Of a stretch of DNA of 64,000 bases, positions 40,344 to 49,057 are shown one piece after another (positions within the stretch are counted from its first letter, which is position 1; every line of letters begins with the position of its first letter). The notes beneath the pieces were generated by a model. The model made no database searches. It worked only from the letters and a program-made list of their open reading frames with translations, and was not told the origin of the DNA. A program made the translations under genes and the position numbers. This stretch comes from Bog-756 sp035949055 (GTDB lineage: Bacteria > Actinomycetota > Acidimicrobiia > Acidimicrobiales > RAAP-2): positions 1 to 64,000 of the forward strand of contig DASZIO010000012.1 in assembly GCA_035949055.1 (NCBI GenBank). Reading direction: 5' to 3'.

Positions 40344-41309
40344 GTGGCAGGCACCCAGGTCAAGATTCTCGTTCCCGGCAACCACCTCATGGCCGGCCTG
40401 CTCGGTCAGCGCGACGAGCTGCTGCGCCTGGTCGAAGGGGCGTTCGACGACGTGCACATCGCGGTGCGCGGCAACGAGATCTCCATCGAGGGGGAGGGCG
40501 CCGAGCGGGTCGGTGCGCTGTTCGAAGAGCTGATCATCCTCCTCGAGTCGGGCCATGGACTCGACGCCGTCCAGGTGAACCGGACCATCGACATGATGCA
40601 CGACGACCTCCGCCCCTCAGAGGTCCTGACCGCCGAGCTGCTCCGGTCGGCCCGCGGCCGGGCGGTCCGCCCCAAGACCGGCGGCCAGAAGACCTATGCC
40701 GACGCCATCGCCTCCAACGTCGTGACCTTCGCCATCGGCCCCGCCGGTACCGGCAAGTCGTACCTGGCGGTGGCCCTGGCCGTGCAGGCCCTCCAGGCCC
40801 ACCAGGTCGACCGGATCATCCTCACCCGCCCGGCCGTCGAGGCCGGCGAGCGCCTGGGGTTCCTCCCCGGCGACCTGATGGCCAAGGTCGACCCCTACCT
40901 GCGACCGCTCTACGACGCCCTGCACGACATGCTGGGCGCCGAGGGTGGCCAGCGGATGATCGAACGGGGGACGGTCGAAGTCGCCCCGTTGGCCTTCATG
41001 CGTGGGCGCACCCTCAACAACAGCTTCATCATCCCCGACGAAGCCCAGAACGCCAGCCCGGAGCAGATGAAGATGTTCCTCACCCGGATCGGCTTCGGCT
41101 CGAAGGCCGTCATCACCGGCGACGTCACCCAGATCGACGTGGCCGGTGGCCGATCGGGCCTGGTCGGTCTGGAGCCGCTGCTCTCGTCCATCCCCGACCT
41201 TGCTTTCGTGCATCTCACGTCGCGCGACGTGGTGCGACACCGGATCGTGGCCGACATCGTCGCCGCCTATGAACGCGGGAAACCCTCCGGTGGTGGCGGT
41301 GAGCCTTGA
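40344..41309 (+). CDS. phoH: PhoH-like ATPase
   Basis: 321 aa from GTG 40344 (VAGTQVKILVPGNHLM), normal for the family; longer frames upstream are shadows. An N-terminal KH-like segment (HIAVRGNEISIEGEG) precedes the PhoH domain with Walker A GPAGTGKSYLAVALAV, ILTRPAVEAGERLGFLPGDL, Walker B FIIPDEAQNASPEQMKMFLTRIG and motif ITGDVTQID. Probable RNA helicase/ATPase linked to ribosome maturation through ybeY, with which it overlaps by 11 nt. First gene of phoH-ybeY-corC-era. Confidence 0.95.
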   Translation: MAGTQVKILVPGNHLMAGLLGQRDELLRLVEGAFDDVHIAVRGNEISIEGEGAERVGALFEELIILLESGHGLDAVQVNRTIDMMHDDLRPSEVLTAELLRSARGRAVRPKTGGQKTYADAIASNVVTFAIGPAGTGKSYLAVALAVQALQAHQVDRIILTRPAVEAGERLGFLPGDLMAKVDPYLRPLYDALHDMLGAEGGQRMIERGTVEVAPLAFMRGRTLNNSFIIPDEAQNASPEQMKMFLTRIGFGSKAVITGDVTQIDVAGGRSGLVGLEPLLSSIPDLAFVHLTSRDVVRHRIVADIVAAYERGKPSGGGGEP

Positions 41310-41805
41310 CGTCTATGCCGCCGACGAACAGACGGACCACCCGGTGGCCGTCGACCGGTGGTCGCGGCTGGCCCGCTCGGTGCTCGAGGCCGAGGGAATC
41401 GCTGGCGACACCGAGGTCTCATTGCTCTTCGTGGACGAGGCCTCCATGGCCGCTCTCAACGAACGATTCCTGGAGAAGGATGGCCCGACCGACGTCCTGG
41501 CCTTTCCCATCGAGGAGGAGGCCTCGCCGGGAGGGCGCTCTCCGGATGAGGGCGGCACCGGGCCCGGGCCGGACGACTCGGACACCGACCGGCTCCTCAT
41601 GCTCGGCGACGTGGTGATCTGCCCGGCGGTGGCTGCGCGCAACGCCGTCGACCACGGCGTCACCTTCGACGACGAGATCGCGCTCCTCGTGGTCCACGGG
41701 ATCCTCCACCTGATGGGCATGGACCACGAGGCGGAGGAGGAGGCCGAAAGGATGGAGCGGCGCGAGCAGCAGTTGCTGGCTCACTACTACCACCCGGTCT
41801 CGTGA
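41299..41805 (+). CDS. ybeY: Endoribonuclease YbeY (16S rRNA maturation)
   Basis: 168 aa from GTG 41299. The zinc-binding HGILHLMGMDH motif is complete (three His plus DH), and LFVDEASMAALNERFLEKDGPTDVLAFP is the conserved substrate region. Processes 16S rRNA 3' end and takes part in ribosome quality control. An acidic insert (GGRSPDEGGTGPGPDDSDTD) sits in the middle of the domain. Start overlaps phoH by 11 nt and stop overlaps the CorC-like gene by GTGA. Confidence 0.95.
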   Translation: MSLDVYAADEQTDHPVAVDRWSRLARSVLEAEGIAGDTEVSLLFVDEASMAALNERFLEKDGPTDVLAFPIEEEASPGGRSPDEGGTGPGPDDSDTDRLLMLGDVVICPAVAARNAVDHGVTFDDEIALLVVHGILHLMGMDHEAEEEAERMERREQQLLAHYYHPVS

Positions 41806-43115
41806 GCCCCCCCTCGGTCATGCCGCTGGCCACCAGGTCGTTCACCTCGGGCGATGCGGTCCTGCTCATGGTGGTTCTGGTGCTGTTGGCCGCTTCGGCG
41901 GTGCTGGCCCTGGCCGAGACCAGCCTGGTTCGCACCAGCCGGGCCAAGGCGCTCGCCCTGGTGGACGACGGCCGGCGTGGTGCCAAGGTGCTGCTCAGGC
42001 TCACCGAGTACCCGCAGGGGTTCCTCAACCCGGTCCTGCTGCTCGTGCTCATCTGCCAACTGGTGGTGGCCACCCTGGTCGGCATCCTGGCCTCGGACTG
42101 GTTCGGCCCGTGGGGGGTGGTGGCGGCCACGGTGTTCGAAATCGTGGTGATCTTCGTCCTCGGCGAGGCGGTCCCGAAGAATTGGGCGGTGCAGCACCCG
42201 GAGCGGGCCGCCCTGTTCAGCGCACCGCTCGTCGCGGCCATCGTGGGTTTCTGGCCGGTGCGCATGCTGTCCCGGGGGCTTATCGGGCTGGCCAACCTGC
42301 TGATCGGCCAGGGGGGCCAGTACCTCGGGTCGGCCGTCACCGAGTCGGAGTTGCTGGCCATGGCCGACGTGGCGGTCGAGGGCGACGTCATCGAGACCGA
42401 GGAGCGCGCCCTCATCCACTCGATAATCGAATTCGGCGACACCGTGGTGCGCGAGGTCATGGTTCCCCGCCCGGACATGGTGACCATCGGTGCCGATGCA
42501 TCGATCGAGGCCGTGCTCGAACGCGCCCTCGAGGCCGGGTTCAGCCGCATCCCGGTCATCGAGCAACAGGTCGACGACGTGGAAGGCATCGCGTACACCA
42601 AGGACATGATCCGGAAGGTGCAATCGGGCCAGGGCGGCGAGGCCGTCGCGGCCCACCTCCGGCCGGCCCATTTCGTCCCCGAGACCAAACGAGTGTCCGA
42701 TCTGATGCGCGAGATGCAGGCCGACAAGTTCCACCTGGCGGTGGTGGTCAACGAGTACGGGGGAACCGCCGGGCTGGTGACCCTGGAGGACCTCATCGAG
42801 GAGCTGGTCGGCGAGATCGTCGACGAGTTCGACGTCGAGGAGGCGCCGGTCGAGGAGCTCGGCACCGGGGAGCTGCGGGTGAGCGCCCGGCTGGTCATCG
42901 ACGAGGTCAACGAGCTCATCGATGCCGACCTGCCCACCGGGGCATGGGACACCGTAGGGGGCCTCGTGTTCGACCTCCTCGGCCACGTCCCCGAAGCGGG
43001 CGAGTCGGTGACCGTCGACGGGGTACGGCTCATCGCCGACCGGGTCAACAACCGGCGTATCGAGCGGGTCCTCATCGTCCCGGTGTCGAGGCGCGCCCCC
43101 GGCGGACCGGGATGA
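41802..43115 (+). CDS. CNNM/CorC-HlyC family membrane protein with CBS pair
   Basis: 437 aa. N-terminal DUF21/CNNM domain with about four helices (residues 20-190; VLALAETSLVRTSRAKALALV and FVLGEAVPKNWA are hallmarks), a CBS pair (about 205-330; VMVPRPDMVTIGADASIEAVLERALEAGFSRIPVI and LAVVVNEYGGTAGLVTLEDLIEELVGEI) and the C-terminal CorC_HlyC domain. Probable Mg2+/Co2+ transport or its regulation. Fixed neighbour of ybeY and era in actinobacteria. GTG start. Confidence 0.93.
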   Translation: MSPPSVMPLATRSFTSGDAVLLMVVLVLLAASAVLALAETSLVRTSRAKALALVDDGRRGAKVLLRLTEYPQGFLNPVLLLVLICQLVVATLVGILASDWFGPWGVVAATVFEIVVIFVLGEAVPKNWAVQHPERAALFSAPLVAAIVGFWPVRMLSRGLIGLANLLIGQGGQYLGSAVTESELLAMADVAVEGDVIETEERALIHSIIEFGDTVVREVMVPRPDMVTIGADASIEAVLERALEAGFSRIPVIEQQVDDVEGIAYTKDMIRKVQSGQGGEAVAAHLRPAHFVPETKRVSDLMREMQADKFHLAVVVNEYGGTAGLVTLEDLIEELVGEIVDEFDVEEAPVEELGTGELRVSARLVIDEVNELIDADLPTGAWDTVGGLVFDLLGHVPEAGESVTVDGVRLIADRVNNRRIERVLIVPVSRRAPGGPG

Positions 43116-44020
43116 CCGCCTTCCGCTCCGGGTTCGCGGCGGTGGTGGGCCGGCCCAACGTGGGCAAGTCGACCCTCGTGAACCGGATCGTCGGCACCAA
43201 GGTCTCCATCACCTCGCCCCGGCCGAACACCACCCGCTCCCAGGTGCGGGGCGTGCTCGACCGTCCCGACGCCCAGGTGGTGTTCGTCGACACCCCGGGC
43301 CTGCACAAGCCGCGCACCGCGCTCGGCGCACGGATGAACGAGTCGGCGTCGTCCTCGCTCGACGATGTCGACGTGGTGGTGGCCATGGTCGAGGCCACCG
43401 GCCCGGTGGGGATCGGGGACCGGATGGTGTTGTCCCAGTCGGTGCGGCGGGTCCGCTCGTCGGCCGAGACGGAGCCGGCGCTGATGGTGGTGGTCAACAA
43501 GATCGACCGGGTGGGCGCCAACAGCGTGCTCACCCAGCTCGCCTCGGTGGCCGAGGCGGTGGATTCGGTAGAGCCGGCGGGTGGGCCACCGGTCCCGGCC
43601 GAGTACTTCCCGGTGTCGGCCGCGAACGGCGACGGGGTCGCCGAGCTCGTCGAGTCGATCGTGACCCGCCTGCCCGAGGGGCCGCGGTACTACCCCGAGG
43701 GCATGGTCACCGACGTGGCCGAGGCCTTCTGGGTGGCGGACCTGGTGCGTGAGGAGCTGCTCCGGCGGGTCGAGGACGAGCTGCCCCACAGCATCGCCTG
43801 CCGGGTCACCGAATGGGAGTGGCCTCGGGTCCGTTGCGAGATCCTCGTCGAGCGGCCCTCGCAGAAGGGAATCGTCATCGGCCGGGGGGGCAACGTCTTG
43901 AAAGAGGTGGGCACCGCGGTTCGCCGGCAGATGCCCGACGGGGCCTTCCTCGAGCTGTTCGTACGGGTCGAGAGGCACTGGCAGCAGCGAGACGACGCGC
44001 TGGACCGGTTGGGACTCTGA
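43112..44020 (+). CDS. era: GTPase Era
   Basis: 302 aa from ATG 43112 (ATGA overlap). G1 GRPNVGKST, G2 TTRSQVRG, G3 DTPGLHKP, G4 NKID, then the C-terminal KH domain with its GxxG loop in VIGRGGNVLKEVGTAVRRQ. Binds the 3' end of 16S rRNA and assists 30S assembly, working with YbeY. A longer frame upstream is rejected as it crosses the CorC gene. Confidence 0.96.
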   Translation: MTAFRSGFAAVVGRPNVGKSTLVNRIVGTKVSITSPRPNTTRSQVRGVLDRPDAQVVFVDTPGLHKPRTALGARMNESASSSLDDVDVVVAMVEATGPVGIGDRMVLSQSVRRVRSSAETEPALMVVVNKIDRVGANSVLTQLASVAEAVDSVEPAGGPPVPAEYFPVSAANGDGVAELVESIVTRLPEGPRYYPEGMVTDVAEAFWVADLVREELLRRVEDELPHSIACRVTEWEWPRVRCEILVERPSQKGIVIGRGGNVLKEVGTAVRRQMPDGAFLELFVRVERHWQQRDDALDRLGL

Positions 44021-44193
44021 CCAGCCGCCAGCGCGGGTCCGGCGAGGTGCGCGCTGCTCGGCTCTGCCGTGCGCACACCGGCCGTGGCACCCTTCGCGGG
44101 GGTCTGGGACCCGCCGGGGGTCCTGTTCAATCCCGGCCGCCATGCTGCCGATAGACATCATGTGCGAAGCGCGCCCCGAGAGCAGACCGGTCG

Positions 44194-45972
44194 ATGAGCC
44201 CGGATACGGCCCAGACCGTCGGTTTGAGCTCCGGTCTCCGCCCCGGGCACGTGGTCCCGACCGCGACGTTCGAGCCGGTCACCCACCGACCGATCTGGTT
44301 TGGACCTGACGAGCGCCCGCTCTTCGGGTTGTTCCACGAACCGGTGGGCGGGGGCGCCCGGTACGGCGTCGTGCTCTGCCCGCCGGTCGGGGATGAGGAG
44401 AGACGCGTCTACCTGACCTATCGCAAGCTGGCGGAGTCCCTCGCCGCCGCCGGACACGCGGTCCTCAGGTTCTCCTATGACGGTACCGGTGACTCGGCCG
44501 GCACCATGGACGACCCGGAGCGGATCGGGTCCTGGACCCGCAGCATCGCCCACGCCGTGGAGACGATGCGCGCCGTCGGCGTGCCGCAGGTGGCGGTGAT
44601 CGGGATGCGCCTGGGTGCCACCCTCGCCACCCGCGCCGCCCGCGACATGGAATGTCCCCTCGACGCGCTCGTGCTCTGGGATCCATGTGTGACGGGACGG
44701 GAGTTCCTCCGCCACCAGCAGATCCTGCTCACGACGCTGTCCAGCGTGCCTTCGACCGCCGCCGCCGGCGTGGACACCCCCGGCTACCGCTTCTCACCCG
44801 AGCTGGCCGCGGAACTCCGTCAGTTGACGCTGACCCCGGTCACCACGCCACGGACGCGCCTGTTGGTCGTGGCCCGACCCGACCGACCCGCACCCGAGCG
44901 GCTCCACCGCGGGCTAGGACCGAGCTCCTTCGAGGAGCTGGACGCCATCGGCCAGGACCAGCTCCTGGACGTGCCGCCACTCAGCGCGGTGATCCCCTGG
45001 CGGTCCATCCATCAGATCACCACCTGGATCACGGCGGGGGCACCGCCGGCTGCTCCGATCCGCCCGCCGGGGCGACCCGAGGCAACGGTGAGCAACGATG
45101 CGGCCGGCCGGCCGATCCGCGAGCGGGCCGTCCGGTTCGGAGCGATCGGGCTCTTCGCCATCACCACCACACCTGAAGACGGCGGGTCCGGTCCGTGGAT
45201 GATGTTCGTGAACGTCGCCACCGAACACCACATCGGTCCGGGACGACTCTGGGTCGACCTGGCTCGCGACTGGGCCGGTCATGGGATCCGATCGGTGCGC
45301 TTTGACCTGAGCGGCGTGGGGGACAGCCCGGTCCATCCCGCCCAACCGGAGAACCTCGCCTACGCCCCCGAATGGCTGGACGATCTCCCGGCGCTGGCGT
45401 CAGGAGTGTCGCCCGAAGACCCGTCCGACGTCGTCCTCATCGGGCTGTGTTCCGGCGGGTACGGCGCAATCGAAAGCGGGATGGTCCTCGGAGCGCGAGG
45501 TGCGTTCGTCTTCAATCCCGCACTGTCGGGTGACATCATGAACAAGCCCGCCGACGCCGATCCCCGACGCCGGGCGTGCCGCCCGCTGCCGGCCGCCTTG
45601 GCCAAGCTGGCCCGGAACCACGGGCGCACGGCGTGGTGGATCTGGCGGTCGTATCGCCAGTTCGCGGTGTGGCAGGCCCCGATGGCGGTCCTGGCCTCAG
45701 CCGTCAGGTCGGGCCTCGACGTGCTGGTCATCTGCGGTGAGGACGACATGCGCCCGCTCCGGGAGGTGCTGTTCTGGCGCCTCTTTCGGGAGCGGCGGCT
45801 GCGGCGCACGGGCCGTTTCGAACTGGCACTCGTCCCGACCATGGACCACGTGCTGCTCGTCAGCGAAGGGCGCCGGGTGGCGACGCGCCTGCTGACCGCT
45901 CATGTGCTGGACCGATTTGCCTCGGTGGGTCGGTGCGCCGACGGCGAGGGCGAGGCCGGAACCGGTCGTTGA
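44194..45972 (+). CDS. Two-domain alpha/beta hydrolase-like protein, paralogue B
   Basis: 592 aa. Same architecture as the 27654-29321 protein: domain 1 opens HRPIWFGPDERPLFGLFH, has CPPVGDEE and LRFSYDGTGDSAG, and its nucleophile elbow reads GMRLG with Arg139 instead of Ser; domain 2 has the elbow GLCSG with Cys419 in the nucleophile position and a C-terminal DH in PTMDHVLL. Shared landmarks (WDPC, IGPGRLWVDLARDWA, GIRSVRFDLSG) show recent common ancestry. Paralogue A keeps a Ser in domain 2. Likely acts on a glycan-linked or acylated intermediate, but this is unproven. Starts 173 bp after era, so it has its own promoter. Confidence 0.85.
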   Translation: MSPDTAQTVGLSSGLRPGHVVPTATFEPVTHRPIWFGPDERPLFGLFHEPVGGGARYGVVLCPPVGDEERRVYLTYRKLAESLAAAGHAVLRFSYDGTGDSAGTMDDPERIGSWTRSIAHAVETMRAVGVPQVAVIGMRLGATLATRAARDMECPLDALVLWDPCVTGREFLRHQQILLTTLSSVPSTAAAGVDTPGYRFSPELAAELRQLTLTPVTTPRTRLLVVARPDRPAPERLHRGLGPSSFEELDAIGQDQLLDVPPLSAVIPWRSIHQITTWITAGAPPAAPIRPPGRPEATVSNDAAGRPIRERAVRFGAIGLFAITTTPEDGGSGPWMMFVNVATEHHIGPGRLWVDLARDWAGHGIRSVRFDLSGVGDSPVHPAQPENLAYAPEWLDDLPALASGVSPEDPSDVVLIGLCSGGYGAIESGMVLGARGAFVFNPALSGDIMNKPADADPRRRACRPLPAALAKLARNHGRTAWWIWRSYRQFAVWQAPMAVLASAVRSGLDVLVICGEDDMRPLREVLFWRLFRERRLRRTGRFELALVPTMDHVLLVSEGRRVATRLLTAHVLDRFASVGRCADGEGEAGTGR

Positions 45973-46009
45973 GGCTCAAGGCACCCTTCGCGGACGGTTT
46001 CACCGGCGA

Positions 46010-48112
46010 TCACCCCGGTGCCGTAGCGGCGGTGACCTCGCGGAGGAACGCCACCGCCTCGGCCCGCTGGACCGAGCGCCGCATCGGCGGCACTCTGGCC
46101 AGCAGGGCGGCGCGATAGGAGGCGGTGGCCAACCGGCTGTCGAGGACGGCCACCACCCCCCGGTCCTCCGACGAACGGATGAGCCGCCCCGCCCCTTGCG
46201 CCAGGAGCGTGCCGGCCCGCGGCAGGTCCACGGTGGCGAAGGCGCCCGGCCCGGCGCGTTCACGCCGGGCCTCGAGGACCGGCTCGTTGGGGCGCGGGAA
46301 CGGAATGCGGTCGATGGCCACCAGGCTGAGGGTGCGCCCGGGGAGGTCGACTCCCTGCCAGAAGCCCAGCGTGGCGAACAGGCAGGTCGGCTCGCTGGCC
46401 CGGAACGCCTCGACCAGGGCCGGCTTGGGCAGGTCGGACTGGCTGAGCACGGGTACGGACAGCCGGTCCTGCAAGGCGTCGACCGCGGCGCGCATGGCCC
46501 GCCAGCTGGTGAACAGGGCCAACGTGCGCCCGCCGGCCGCCTCGATGAGCTGCTGGAGCTCGTCGTGGAGGGCCGGTTCCGATTCTGTCCGCCGCCGGTC
46601 GGGGAGAGACCGGGCCACGTACAACATGGCGTGATCCCGGAAGTCGAACGGGCTCCCCACGTCGAGCAGCTCGCCATCGGTGGCCGGCAGGCCGAGTCGC
46701 TCCGGCAGCCCCAGCGGGACGGTGGCCGAGGTGAGCACACCGGTGACCTCGCCCCAGAGGCGCTCCGAGAGGAGAGGGGCGACGTCGATGGGGGCGATGC
46801 GGAGGGAGGGGGCCGCCCCGCCCCCCTCGACCCAGGCGACCTCGTCGTCGGTGAGCGCGGCCAGCCGGGCGAGGTCGGCGGCCAAGTGCCCGGCGGCCAG
46901 CAGGACCCGGTCCCGGCGCGAGCGGACGGCCGTCGGCTCCCCGTCGTCGGCTTCCCGTTCAGCCCGGCGCAGGTGGTCGACCAGGCGACCGACCCTCCCC
47001 GACGCCAGGGCGACCATGTCGGCCAGGGCCGGGCCGTCGGCGCCGTCAGTTCCCCGCGCCGGAGGATCGTCCCCCCGGCCGCCCGGAGCTCCGCCTCCTT
47101 CGTCCGGCCCCGGGCCGCCCGGAGCTCCGCCTCCGTCGCCCGGCCCCGGGCCGGTCTGCAGTGCCTGGCGGGGAAGGCGCTGCCCGGTCAGGGGCCGGAG
47201 AGTCCGCTCGAGGGTGTCACCCACCTCGGCCAGCGCATCGGCGGCCTCCGCCGCGCCCGGCGTATCGGCGTCCAACAGGGGGCGACTGGAGGCGGCCAGG
47301 GCACGGAACCGGCCGGGGCCGACCTCGACACCGAGCGAGTCGGTCATGACGTCCTCGACCTCGTGGGCCTCGTCGAAGACGACTACCTCGTGCGGCGGCA
47401 GCACCGCCCCGCCGCTGGCCAGATGCGCGCCGTAGAGGTGGGTGTTGACCACGACCACGTCAACCTCGGCGGCCCGGGATCGGGCTCCCTCGGCGAAGCA
47501 GTCGTGCCCCGAGGGGCAGCGGAAGGCGCCGGGACACTCGCGGGCCGTGGTCGAGACCATGGCCCAGGCCCGCCCGCTCGGCTCGAACTCGAGCTCGGAC
47601 CGGTCCCCGGACTCGGTCTCGCCGGCCCAGCGCACCAGCCGCCGGAGCTGCTCGCCCAGGCGCCCGGCCTCCGGGCCGTCGGCGGCCGGCCTGAGGGTGT
47701 CGTCGGAATCCGGTGGATCGCCGGGGTCGCCCTGGAGGGCCAGCTGCTCGCCGCCACCTCCGATCTCGCTGACCCGCTGGCGGCAGAGGTAGTTGCTCCG
47801 TCCCTTCAGCACGGCGAAGGAGAATTCGGGACCGACCGCGGCGGCCACCGCCGGCAGGTCCTGGCCGGCCAGCTGGTCCTGGAGGGCCTTGGTGGCGGTG
47901 GCCACCACCGTTCGCCGGCCGGACAGGGCGGCTGGGATCAGGTAAGCCAGCGACTTGCCCGTGCCCGTCCCGGCCTGGACCACGAGGTGGCGGTCCTCCG
48001 CCATCGAGCCGGCCACCGCCTCGGCCATGCGGCGCTGGCCCGGCCGTTGCTCACCGCCCCCCGGCAACCCGGCGGCCACCTTGGCCAGCACGGTGGCAAC
48101 GTCATCGGACAC
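46010..48112 (-). CDS. DinG/XPD-type ATP-dependent DNA helicase
   Basis: 700 aa. Walker A QAGTGTGKSLAYLIP, Walker B FDEAHEVED (DEAH), motif VVVVNTHLYGAHLASGG, and helicase motifs LFATLGFWQGVDLPG and QGAGRLIRSS near the C-terminus. Four Cys (one in NYLCRQR and three in CPGAFRCPSGHDC) can bind the [4Fe-4S] cluster of XPD/DinG helicases. It unwinds DNA, R-loops or damaged forks. A Gly/Pro-rich linker in the middle is encoded by a 36-bp tandem repeat. GTG start, with a -10 TAGGGT 6 nt upstream. Confidence 0.92.
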   Translation of the reverse strand: MSDDVATVLAKVAAGLPGGGEQRPGQRRMAEAVAGSMAEDRHLVVQAGTGTGKSLAYLIPAALSGRRTVVATATKALQDQLAGQDLPAVAAAVGPEFSFAVLKGRSNYLCRQRVSEIGGGGEQLALQGDPGDPPDSDDTLRPAADGPEAGRLGEQLRRLVRWAGETESGDRSELEFEPSGRAWAMVSTTARECPGAFRCPSGHDCFAEGARSRAAEVDVVVVNTHLYGAHLASGGAVLPPHEVVVFDEAHEVEDVMTDSLGVEVGPGRFRALAASSRPLLDADTPGAAEAADALAEVGDTLERTLRPLTGQRLPRQALQTGPGPGDGGGAPGGPGPDEGGGAPGGRGDDPPARGTDGADGPALADMVALASGRVGRLVDHLRRAEREADDGEPTAVRSRRDRVLLAAGHLAADLARLAALTDDEVAWVEGGGAAPSLRIAPIDVAPLLSERLWGEVTGVLTSATVPLGLPERLGLPATDGELLDVGSPFDFRDHAMLYVARSLPDRRRTESEPALHDELQQLIEAAGGRTLALFTSWRAMRAAVDALQDRLSVPVLSQSDLPKPALVEAFRASEPTCLFATLGFWQGVDLPGRTLSLVAIDRIPFPRPNEPVLEARRERAGPGAFATVDLPRAGTLLAQGAGRLIRSSEDRGVVAVLDSRLATASYRAALLARVPPMRRSVQRAEAVAFLREVTAATAPG
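47081..47152. repeat. Two 36-bp tandem repeats inside the helicase gene
   Basis: Units 47081-47116 and 47117-47152 differ at two bases; in frame, they encode a duplicated Gly/Pro/Ala/Asp linker of 12 residues. Confidence 0.85.
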
Positions 48113-48118
48113 CCTGCG

Positions 48119-48124
48119 ACCCTA
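48119..48124 (-). promoter_or_regulatory. -10 element of DinG-type helicase (leaderless)
   Basis: TAGGGT on the reverse strand, 6 nt before the GTG start. Confidence 0.55.
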
Positions 48125-48168
48125 CCGGCGGAGCTGCGTCAGGGGTTCCTCGGCAACGCACCGCCCGC

Positions 48169-48927
48169 CTAGTGCCATGCGACCGCCAGCGCCACGGCCA
48201 CGCCCAGGCCCACGGTGACGATCACCCACCGGAGCACCGGCGGAGGGATGCGCCGCCCGTAGCGGCCGCCGACCTGCCCGCCGACGATCGAGCCGGCGGC
48301 GATGAGCCCGGCCACCGGCCACGAGACGGGAGTGGTGGCCACGAAGAACAGTCCCGAGACCGCGTTGACGGTGAGGGCGAGCGCGTTCTTCGTCCCGTTG
48401 AGGCGCTGGAGATCGTCGTCGATGAACACCGCGAGCAGGGCGATGAGGATCACTCCTTGGGCTGCGCCGAAGTACCCGCCGTAGACGCCGGCGAGGAACA
48501 CCCCGACCAGCAGGACCACCCCACCGTGGGCGTGCCGAGAGCCGCGGTTGTCCAAGCCGGAACTCACCGTCGGCTGGACGGCCATCAGCACGACCGCCAG
48601 GCCGATGAGGGCGGGGACGGCGGCCTTAAACACGCTGTGGGGCAGGGCCAGCAGCAGCAGCGCCCCGATCAGGCCGCCCGCCACCGATGCCGGGCCGAGC
48701 TGAACGAGCCGACGGCCCTGACCCGACAGTTCGCGCCGGTAGGCGACGGTGGCGCTCACGCTCCCGGGGACCAGGCCGACCGTGTTGGACACGTTGGCCA
48801 GCACCGGTGGGTAGCCGAGGGCGAGCAGGGTGGGAAAGGTGATGAGGGAGCCGGAGCCGACGATGACATTCACCGTCCCGGCCGCCAGGCCGGCGGTGAA
48901 GATCGCCAGCGCGGCCTGCGGGGACAT
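48169..48927 (-). CDS. TauE/SafE-family sulfite/organosulfur exporter
   Basis: 252 aa, about seven hydrophobic helices arranged as two repeats. ALAIFTAGLAAGTVNVIVGSGSLITFPTLLALGYPP and the internal echo GVFLAGVYGGYFGAAQGVILIALLAVF are the two TauE halves, each with the G-rich loop. Exports sulfite or sulfonates, or moves other anions; substrate unknown. ATG start. The region 48928-49057 before it is divergent with uppS and carries the uppS -10. Confidence 0.88.
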   Translation of the reverse strand: MSPQAALAIFTAGLAAGTVNVIVGSGSLITFPTLLALGYPPVLANVSNTVGLVPGSVSATVAYRRELSGQGRRLVQLGPASVAGGLIGALLLLALPHSVFKAAVPALIGLAVVLMAVQPTVSSGLDNRGSRHAHGGVVLLVGVFLAGVYGGYFGAAQGVILIALLAVFIDDDLQRLNGTKNALALTVNAVSGLFFVATTPVSWPVAGLIAAGSIVGGQVGGRYGRRIPPPVLRWVIVTVGLGVAVALAVAWH

Positions 48928-49045
48928 GGAGAGGGTCTAGCTGGTCCGGTAGCCGGACTCAATGACCGACATCGGTGCGGACGGCGTCCGGTGCCACCGC
49001 TCGGGGGGCGCGGGCGCCCGGGCCCAGGCCGTTCCGGGGAGCGGA

Positions 49046-49051
49046 TAGGTT
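49046..49051 (+). promoter_or_regulatory. -10 element of uppS operon (leaderless)
   Basis: TAGGTT, 6 nt before the GTG start of uppS at 49058. Confidence 0.55.
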
Positions 49052-49057
49052 CGCAGC

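Noticed and set aside
41660..44161. 833-aa reverse frame across the corC and era genes
   Set aside because: Antisense to two well-supported genes, composition typical of shadow frames (Ser/Thr/Arg runs), no motif.
45902..48172. 756-aa forward frame opposite the DinG-type helicase
   Set aside because: Pure antisense shadow; the reverse-strand frame has complete helicase motifs.
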